A stretch of DNA of 64,000 bases from Triglochin maritima. Its lineage: Eukaryota > Streptophyta > Magnoliopsida > Alismatales > Juncaginaceae. The notes beneath the pieces were generated by a model. The model ran no database searches. It worked only from the letters and a program-made list of their open reading frames with translations, and was not told the DNA's origin. How positions within the stretch are numbered: the first letter of the stretch is position 1; each line of letters begins with the position of its first letter. Made by a program: the position numbers and the translations under genes. The stretch covers positions 59,666,925-59,730,924 of the forward strand of contig OY821772.1 of the NCBI GenBank assembly GCA_963682175.1, in the 5' to 3' direction. Positions 56,784 through 64,000 of the stretch are shown here, in pieces.

Positions 56784-58202
56784 CCGGATTTTTTTAAAAT
56801 AATAAAAATTAAAGCCAAATTTAAATTATTTTTAAACTGTTTTTTAAATATTTTTTATTTAAAATATGTTTTCTAATTTTCTTTATTTTATAAAAACATT
56901 ATTTTAAAAATGACCCAGGATTGACCTCCAAACGATGTAGAGAATAGAAAATGTTGAAAACTACAATTATTTTAGTGAATAAAAAAGTTGATTATCTTCT
57001 CCAGTATAATAAATTATTCGATAAAATAACTCAATTTTTCAACACGTTTTCTCCCCCACATCATTTGAAGGTCGATCTTGAAGAAAATTTAAAAAAAAAC
57101 AAAAAAAACAAAAACAGATTAAAAACGATTTACAAAAACCAAAATAAATTAAAATAAAACTCACGACTTGCAAAATTCTTGACCGACCTTATTTGGAAAC
57201 TCGACAAAAATTTGATCATCAATAATACATGCATAACTCTCTCATTCGATATCCATATAAGGCGATTCAAGATGTTAACACAAAGACAATTTGGAAAAGT
57301 AAAACTTTCATATTTAATATATTTTGAAATTCGGAACCTAATTTTCTCAAATTAGTCCAGAGTAGTTAATAGTTGTCTTGAGCAGTCATGCACATCATTT
57401 TCCACGTGCTCTCTCCTCCACATCATTTGTAGGTCGATTGTGTAAAAAATTAAAATTAAAAAATAAAAACAATTAGAAAACATATTCTTAAAAATAAAGA
57501 TTTAAAACACAGATTAAAAATGATTTTAAAAAACCCAAAACAGATTAAAACAAAAAAAAATTAATTAGTTTGGTTTTTGTTTAATGTATTCATTTTTTTA
57601 AATCATTATAAATCTGTTTTTTAAATTTATTTTTTGTAAAATATGTTCTCTAATTGTTTTTAAAAAAAGTTAATTTGTTTTAATTTTTTCCAGGATCGAC
57701 CTCCAAATGATGTGGAGAAGATAACGTGTTGAAAAGTTAGGTTATTTTATCGAATAAATAATTAATTCTCTTCTTTATTGGATAAAATAATTTAGTTGTA
57801 AATAATTTATTATACTGGAAGAAGATGATCAACTTTTTTATTCAATAAAATAATTGTACTTTTCAACACGTTCTCTTCTCTACATCATTTGGAGGTTTAT
57901 CTGGAAAAAAATTCAAAATAAAATACATTTTTTAAAAATAAATAAAATTATAAAATATATTTTAAATAAAAAAGATTGAAAAAACAGTTTAAAATATTTT
58001 TTTAAAAACCAAAAATATTAAACAAAAAAACTCACCCCAGAAGTCCCATGGGGTCAAAAATATTTTTTTTCACCCCACAGGACTCGCAGTCCCATGGGGT
58101 GGGTTCACCCCACGGGATTCATGGGAAGTAATCCTCGGAAGAAGAAAAAAATCCTGAATATTTAAATTTAACTTTAAGTTTTATTATTTTAAAAAATTCA
58201 GG
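56784..58202. mobile_element. AT-rich TIR/foldback element inside the LINE
   Basis: About 1.42 kb. The ends are inverted repeats (CCGGATTTTTTTAAAATAAT on the left and CCTGAATTTTTTAAAATAAT on the minus strand at the right). The flanks GAGAGTTA and AATAGTTA match at 6 of 8 bases, a possible decayed 8-bp duplication. Internally, the unit 'gacctccaaatgatgtggagaa...gtgttgaaaa' recurs in both orientations at about 56920-57080, 57400-57440 and 57690-57905, so parts fold back on themselves. There is no transposase. The superfamily is uncertain: hAT-like by duplication length, but not proven. Confidence 0.65.
58030..58130. repeat. CCCATGGGG-type palindromes in foldback element
   Basis: Several short inverted repeats built on CCCCATGGGG and CACCCCA/TGGGGTG lie in an otherwise very AT-rich element. 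They recall the GC-rich hairpins of the MULE introns in composition but not in exact word. Confidence 0.6.
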
Positions 58203-58210
58203 AATAGTTA

Positions 58211-58800
58211 TGAATTTTAGTTTCTCCTTTTTGTAAAGAGACGGCCACTTCTGAGCTAGTGGTTCACCTTCAAACCAAATGTCGTCCCAATAAAATGTGT
58301 TGACTCCATTTTTATTGGTAATATCACTATGCTAGCGTAAGGTTTGAATCCAATTAACAGGATCCCGCCAAAAGAGGGAAAATTTGTGTCTCGAGATAGA
58401 GAAAAAGGTAGCCGGGTATTTCGTGTTGTGTATTTTGCCCAAATAATTTTCTTCCAACTTTAACTGGAAGTTGTCATTATAGCCCATTGGCCCTTAACTG
58501 TTCGCATCTCAAAGATACATTTTGTAGTCGAATATCCCGAATTCCTAATCCTCCCATAAATTTGGTTTACAAACTCTACCCCAATTGATCAAATTCTTGA
58601 CTGAATATCTGACTTATTGTTCCAAAGAAAGTTCCTTCTGATTGTGCCCATTTTATTAAGGATAGTAAGATGGGATACTTGAGAGAATAGGGTGCAATTA
58701 TAGATCTTCCTCCTATGGAAAGATGCTTTGCATGCCACCCTTCTAAATTTGATGCCATTTTGTTGACCAAGATGTCCCAATCCAATAGCTTGGGTTTCGC
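58211..58800 (-). pseudogene. LINE fragment: C-terminal RT region
   Basis: Minus-strand frames, broken by frameshifts, show plant LINE ORF2 wording: KMASNLEGWHAKHLSIGGR and, further on, GGLGIRDIRLQNVSLRCEQL. The piece continues across the inserted element into 56783-56459. The upstream RT core and ORF1 are absent. Confidence 0.8.
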
Positions 58801-59109
58801 ATTAGATCTTGTAAGTTAATGGGAGGCCTGTACGGGAGATTTTGGGTTTGGCATATGAGAATTAGTAAAACATAGATTACGTGGTGAATGAGCAACCAAC
58901 GAAAACAAATTTCTTTATGGTCGGTTATAGAATCGGTTACAAATCAGTTGTTTGTACATATTGTCAGAATTCAACAGAAATTAAAAACAAATTATCTTCT
59001 AAAAAATACAACTTGGTTTTTTCAATGTTTACAGACATAAATGACTAATCATTTTTTTTGTTCAATCAAGTCTAACAAAGATAATGTGAACATACAATAA
59101 AAGGTCAAT
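58801..59109. other. Spacer, no gene seen
   Basis: AT-rich sequence without assignable features. Confidence 0.45.
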
Positions 59110-59600
59110 TAAGCCACATGTAATTAGCCAAAACATCACACATTTGATCTGTTATTTCTTTCTTTTGATGTTGAGATAATTCAATTTAATTGTGTTTTCT
59201 TCCCATTTTTCTCCTATTTGAGATGTTAGATTACCATTTTTGATATTATTTAACTCATCATCAAAATCTTCAAGCAAATAACTCGTATCTTCTAATGAAA
59301 TTATACAACAAAAGACATGCTAAAATAATTTTGACTTGAGTTTCAAAAGGAAAAAAAGGCAAACACCCTTTTAATTTGGTAAATCAAAGTTTGACAACCC
59401 CAAAAATACGTTATATGACCATTCTTAATTGAGAGTGACAGACACGGTAGTTAAAGTTATCAACGACGTTGGATGACAACCGATCACCATCAAATTCACC
59501 TAGATGATATCTTGCACCACGATATGGACAAACGAATTGCTTTCTATTTGGATAGCCAACATCGACTAAGTAAAACTTATTGGTACAAATTCACAACTTG
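59110..59600 (-). pseudogene. PIF/Harbinger transposase relic
   Basis: Too broken to appear as a long ORF, but the minus-strand translation is clear. KFYLVDVGYPNRKQFVCPYR is followed by GARYHLGEF, FNYRVCHSQLRMVI, RIFGVVK, PFFPFETQVKIILACLLLYN and FIRRYELF, which is the C-terminal half of a plant PIF/Harbinger DDE transposase. The second catalytic Asp (YLVDVGY) is present. The catalytic Glu normally in VIERTFGVLK is replaced by a stop. TIRs were not found. It is an old dead copy. Confidence 0.8.
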
Positions 59601-59694
59601 AATATATATGATGTGCAAACCACACAAAAATACATCTCATGCAGGCAAAAAAGGGTAATATATATTAGGTAAATTACATCACAATAAGCCGAAG

Positions 59695-59988
59695 AATTAC
59701 ATAAGTTAAGGTAAACATTTCAGTCCAAAATATAATCACCATAACCCAAAAATAGATAATTTAAAGTGAACACTTCAATCCAAAATAACATCATGATTGC
59801 CAAAATTACAGAATTTAATGTGAACATTTCAATCCAAAATAACAACGCAACAAAACAAAAGTAAAAACTAGGTCCAATACAACAACATCAACTAACTAGA
59901 CTTGGCCTTCATTTTCATCCAAAAACCATCCTAACCAAGTAGCACATATGTCATTTTCATCCTAAAACCATCTTAACCAAGTAGCACA
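59695..59988. repeat. Tandem repeats beside PIF relic
   Basis: At about 59695-59845, a unit containing 'gtgaacatttcaatccaaaata' recurs three times at roughly 55-60 bp. At 59910-59988, a ~40-bp unit with 'cattttcatcc' and 'aaccaagtagcacat' occurs twice. They may be subterminal repeats of the PIF element. Confidence 0.65.
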
Positions 59989-60200
59989 TGTTGGGACGGG
60001 AATTCACTATGCTACCAACGACAACGGATCAAACGCAAACAACAAAACAAGAATATTGATGTGGAAGATACTAACTTCTGACCCAATCACAATCTTATGC
60101 AACAAGAAACACAATCAAGACGTAATAGACAAGCAATCCCAAACGCACACCTGAAACAACCACGACACACACAATTTACAAGGTTTGCCAAATTGCCTAC

Positions 60201-62168
60201 TGATTGAATCAGTTAAAAACTCGCAAGTGCACGACATCAGTGAAGACGCGACAAGTATGGGTCGTGCCCACGAGGAGGTGTGTCAACTCTAGTTTGTTAG
60301 AAGGCAAGTGGGAAAGAGGGGAGAAAAAATTTATTACCCAAACTAGACTAACTATGTAACACTACACTAGTACGAAACAACAAAGAAGATGAAGCACGAG
60401 ACTAATAACTAAACTAAGTGACTAATATAAGCAAGCTTGAAATCAAGAATGGAAAACCCCTAAGAGGTGGAGTGTGTGTACACATGAAATAAGAGGTGAT
60501 GAATGCATTCAATAGAGCACAAGTGTAGGTAGTGTTATTATGCATAAGAAGTACCTCATGACAAGACCTATTATCCAAATCACTAACCTAAATGATTAAT
60601 ATAAGCATGAACACGTTTGTTATTAAGAACTTAAACAAGCATGGAATGTACCTAAAGATTATGGCAGAAACCATCAAGTTAAGGATTCTCTTTAATTCAA
60701 ACAAGCATACTAACATTTCTCACATACGACAATATTTAGCATTCATTCCATTACATGACATAGCCAAAGACCCCCTCTGAGGGTCCGGGGCAAACAACCA
60801 CATTGTTAGCTTGGAAGGCTAGAGGTTATAGTCGACTGAACATTCGAGCCGAGCTTCTGTCGAGCCGATTCAGATTATTCATAGGATACATTGAAGGTAC
60901 GTGCTAAAAATCTGGTACATTCCAAGAGTCTATTCAGGAAGAATCACAACATCAATAAAACCCTCTTGTAGAAGTATTTTCAGCACTGATTATGAGACAA
61001 GGGTCCGAAGGAGAGAAAGTCGAGATAAGGAAGCACCACAAAGGAACCCAACCAGATTCCCTAGTCCTGTAGAATCTAGATTCTTCCCTTCTCCAAGGCT
61101 AGGCAATAGAAAAGTTGTATCAAGGCAGGCCAGCTCCACCCACAGGAAAGAGCGTCCTATGCTATGCCTACCTATTCTAGTCGATGAAGGAACATGAAAC
61201 CATTCTGATACCCCATGGTTTGTTTTGGGTGATTTTCCTGTTAGGTCATTCCCACTCCATTTTTGTTATAACTTTCCGAGTCTGAGGGACTATTGCAACA
61301 CGTTATCGATCCAACTTTAAACATCAACTCCACCCCCAAATGGGGATGAAACTACTCATTATTCATTAAAAGAAGACAAAACAAATTTAAGGTAATTAAG
61401 ATAGGAAAGTGAGACATGCTAACTACTTCTACTAAGATTAAGACAAACAAAACAAGCTAAACAAGCAAGCATTAAAACAAAGACATTAAATAAACTATGA
61501 AGAATTATTTTATTTACATGACTCACATTACAAGTAGCATTCTTCTCCACCTTGAGTTTTGCTCCACTGCTTACTCTAAGTAGAGAGAATGCCACCAAGA
61601 AATGTATGAATATAAAAGAGAAGTAAGAGTTTTATTTATAGTCATAGAAAAAGGCAATCGGAGACAATCCCTCGGTATGAGACTAAACACATACTATAAA
61701 TGAACATAAAACAACATAATCCACGACCCGACTAAACCATGAATTGTTTAGACCAATTTGGATCACCAATTGGCAGTCTGGGACAACCAATTGGCGGTCT
61801 GGAATGGTTGGATCGCGTCTGGATTTCGGTGGCTCGTTTCTGGCTTGATTTTTTAATGTTTGATGAACCCAATTTGGTTGTTGATGTTTGGGCCCAGATC
61901 TAATTGTCAAAAAACTCCTCATGATGATGTGGAGCTTCTTGATTTGCTCATTGATCCTTTTGGTTTACATTTGGGTCATTCTCTCTTACATCTCAGTCCA
62001 TAAGTCCTGAAATTCAGTCTTTTTCCTTGCTTTTAAGTCATTTTTTAGTCTCTTCTTCCCAAACATGTTTATTCCTGAAACTTAAACATAAAACTTGTTA
62101 CGTAGCATTGATTATGCTAATAATAAAGGATATAAGACACAAATATATGCATGATATAATGTCAATCA
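60201..62168 (-). mobile_element. Diverged solo LTR of the element 1/2 group
   Basis: 1968 bp, TGATTGAATCAG...ATGTCAATCA, with perfect CCTAC duplications (60196-60200 and 62169-62173). The ends, the 'cgcaagtgcacg' segment, the 'ccacccccaaatggggatg' segment and two decayed palindromes near 61762-61800 tie it to the LTRs of elements 1 and 2, in the orientation of element 1. About 540 bp in its middle do not belong to the family. Confidence 0.85.
60775..61318. other. Foreign patch in LTR, possibly mitochondrial DNA
   Basis: This stretch has no counterpart in the related LTRs. Its composition is higher in GC than its surroundings, and its style ('ggcaggccagctccaccc', 'ctattctagtcgatgaagg') is reminiscent of plant mitochondrial intergenic DNA. 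The LTR resumes at about 61320 with the CCACCCCCAAATGGGG segment. I judge this from composition and wording only. The open frame 60901-61197 is not a recognisable protein. Confidence 0.35.
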
Positions 62169-62870
62169 CCTACGTCATTGGGGGTCTACTGCGGGTTTCC
62201 TTCCTTCTTCTCCTTTCTCCAACAAGAGAAACAACCTAGATTACAAGTATTTAAAGGCAATATATCCTCAAAAACACTTTAGATCTATCCCTAGCCTTAA
62301 TCTCTCAACTCTCAATGAAGGAAATATACTTGTGAACGTTGTGTTAAAACAAGGGGAAAACAAGTCCTTTTATAGACTCAAAAACCGAGCTAAAACTTAG
62401 CAAAACCATGCAGAAAACGTGTGCAACGGTCGACCGAAATAGCTCAGTCAGTCGACCGTCCGATTAATATGACCACTTCTTGTTACGATTCGGTTAACCG
62501 AATCGTTCCACCATCCGACCGCTTCGCGAACTTACCTGTTCTTCAATTACTACACGGTCGACCGAAATCACCATTGGTCGACCGTTCTGCGCTTCTAAAC
62601 AGAGCATCGGAAGACTCTGGAAGTTTTCGGTTGACCGTGTGCCCAACGCCGGTCGACCGATCCACGCTTCAATCTGAGCCATAAAGGTTCTGGAATTTTT
62701 CAGTCGACTGCGTGCCCAGCACCGGTCGACCGATTCTCACTATTCGTAGAATACCGACACGTCCTGGCAATTTTCGATCGACAGAGCTCCTCTTCTGGTC
62801 GACGAAATCTACATGCTTCCTGTACTTAACAAATCTAAATCAAATTTCACAGCACACATATGTTAGTTGG

Positions 62871-64000
62871 TTGAGAGAGGAATGTTGTGCGATCTCACTC
62901 CGACATTTTCGTTGTTTTAAATTTTTATTGTTGGTCAAATCCCAGGAGAGATAGGAGAATGTTAGAAAACTCCTGCTTTTATCTTCAGTCCTTTCTAATT
63001 TTCACCGTTTTATAGCAACAATTTCTTCCATTAATCTAAGTTCAAAGGAAGAGCAACAAAAGATAGGAACCAATTTATTCTTCAAAACTTAAACCTAACA
63101 TATATTTATTTTAAAAAAGATCTTCCAAAGGATTAGCAAGAAAAAGATTTATGGAACCAATTTCGATATGTTATCAGGATTTCATCCAGATTTGTTTTTG
63201 GAATCAAACAGATTTTTTATTAAATTAAAAAATTCATTCGGTATCAACCATATACGTGACCAAATTTTGGAATTAAACAAATTTTACAAATTCATTCGGT
63301 ATGTAACCAGTACGTGAACGTTAACATGTCAGTGCAAACATGCTTAAAATCATCATGGTGGATGAAATCTAAGGGAATAGAGCTATCCAAGTGCAAATCT
63401 GCAGGAAAAATAAAAAAAAATCAAACCTTGGTGGTGGTGGTGCTCCCTCGGAGGGCCGCCGAAGGTGGTTTGTTGGATGAGAGGTAGGGTTTGGGGGTGT
63501 TTTTCCTTCTTGTTTCCCGAAGACGATGTGAGAAAAAGAAGAAAATTTTCTTGTATTGGTTTTTTTATATTCTAAAAATCAAGAGAATATATATTTTTAT
63601 TTTTCCAAAAAGAATTCATTAAACAGAATTTGTTTTCATTCCCTTTAATTCTGGATGTACAAACTCCTTATGGAATTAACTCCCTTATGGAATTTCTTTG
63701 TTTAAAGATTATATATTTATATGCTATCAAATCTACTAATCATAAAGCAATTTAACTTGCTAAATCAGTACATCAAAAGAAAAAAACAAATCAAAACTTT
63801 GTAAGAAAACATATTTCATGATTTTATCCAACCAACGGTTAATAAACCATTGTCTAAAAAATTCACGAATTTATCCAACCAACAGTTAATAAACCATTGT
63901 CCAATCAACAACTATAATATTTCATTGATGTGGTTGATTTTTTATTTTTTAAAATTGACGTGGTTATAGTCGAATAATAACATCAATCTAATATTAGGAG
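62871..64000. other. AT-rich spacer, no gene seen
   Basis: Low-GC sequence with two near copies of a ~50-bp 'ttatccaaccaac-gttaataaaccattgtc' unit at 63823-63902. No coding or RNA features. Confidence 0.5.

Larger units (their letters stand above)
59989..62870 (-). mobile_element. Copia-like LTR relic split by a solo LTR
   Basis: Left part 59989-60200, right part 62174-62870. Across the inserted LTR they join through the CCTAC duplication, giving 'acaatttacaaggtttgccaaattgcctacgtcattggggg', wording typical of plant copia LTR leaders. A TATAAAAGG box reads on the minus strand near 62371. GGTCGACC palindromes (five exact plus decayed ones) lie at 62428-62800, upstream of that box. The outer boundaries are approximate. 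Confidence 0.55.

Noticed and set aside
60901..61197. 98-codon ORF in the foreign patch
   Set aside because: No domain or signal; it is likely a chance frame in a non-nuclear-looking insertion.
1..64000. tRNA, rRNA or snoRNA genes
   Set aside because: Only tRNA-complementary primer binding sites were found; no cloverleaf with A and B boxes was recognised by eye.

Overview
This is nuclear DNA of a flowering plant, probably a eudicot. The evidence is a plant mobile domain gene, plant-type Ty1/copia and Ty3/gypsy retrotransposons primed by tRNA-iMet and tRNA-Asp, a FAR1-like Mutator transposase, LINE and PIF/Harbinger relics, GT-AG introns and long AT-rich spacers. I cannot name the species. 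Most of the window is transposon sequence. The only host genes I can support are three short secreted-peptide genes.

Layout. 1-1410: part of a gypsy LTR (minus). 1687-2360: solo copia LTR. 2491-8823: an apparently intact Mutator-like element (MULE) with 64-bp TIRs and a perfect 9-bp target duplication. It carries a spliced plant mobile domain gene (plus) converging on a gene (minus) that splices a MULE transposase in frame to an OTU cysteine-protease domain. 8833-11718: old degenerate spacer. 11719-34950: a decayed Tekay-type gypsy relic split by nested insertions. Element 1 (11865-28049, minus) is a gag-pro retrotransposon without pol; inside it sits element 2 (16110-23391, plus), a very young relative that has also lost the gag domain. 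A third LTR of that group (28419-33716) contains a copia element (29797-33701) lacking reverse transcriptase. 35082-35345: secreted-peptide gene. 35740-38971: 5'-truncated copia element (minus) fused to a Tekay gypsy element (38972-47109, plus) with gag-pol, integrase and chromodomain. 48265-54420: two paralogous secreted-peptide genes separated by a 1.86-kb solo gypsy LTR. 55262-56053: deletion derivative of the MULE group. 56459-58800: LINE relic split by a 1.4-kb TIR/foldback element. 59110-59600: PIF/Harbinger relic. 59989-62870: copia-like LTR holding a 2-kb solo LTR, which itself holds a possible organelle-derived patch. 62870-64000: AT-rich spacer.

The most unusual signal is not a gene. 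Unrelated element families here carry the same short self-complementary words. GGTCGACC, usually as CGGTCGACCG and often in close pairs, fills the Tekay LTRs and also two copia-like LTR relics. ACCGCCAATTGGCGGT, again usually paired, occurs in the LTRs and leaders of the gag-pro elements and in the LTR of a copia element. The MULEs carry their own GC-rich hairpins built on GGCGTCT/AGACGCC inside the first introns. A shared role is inference: RNA dimerisation or co-packaging, a protein-binding site, or a recombination or silencing signal.

All alignments were made by eye. Boundaries given with both LTR termini and a target duplication are firm; those described as approximate are not.
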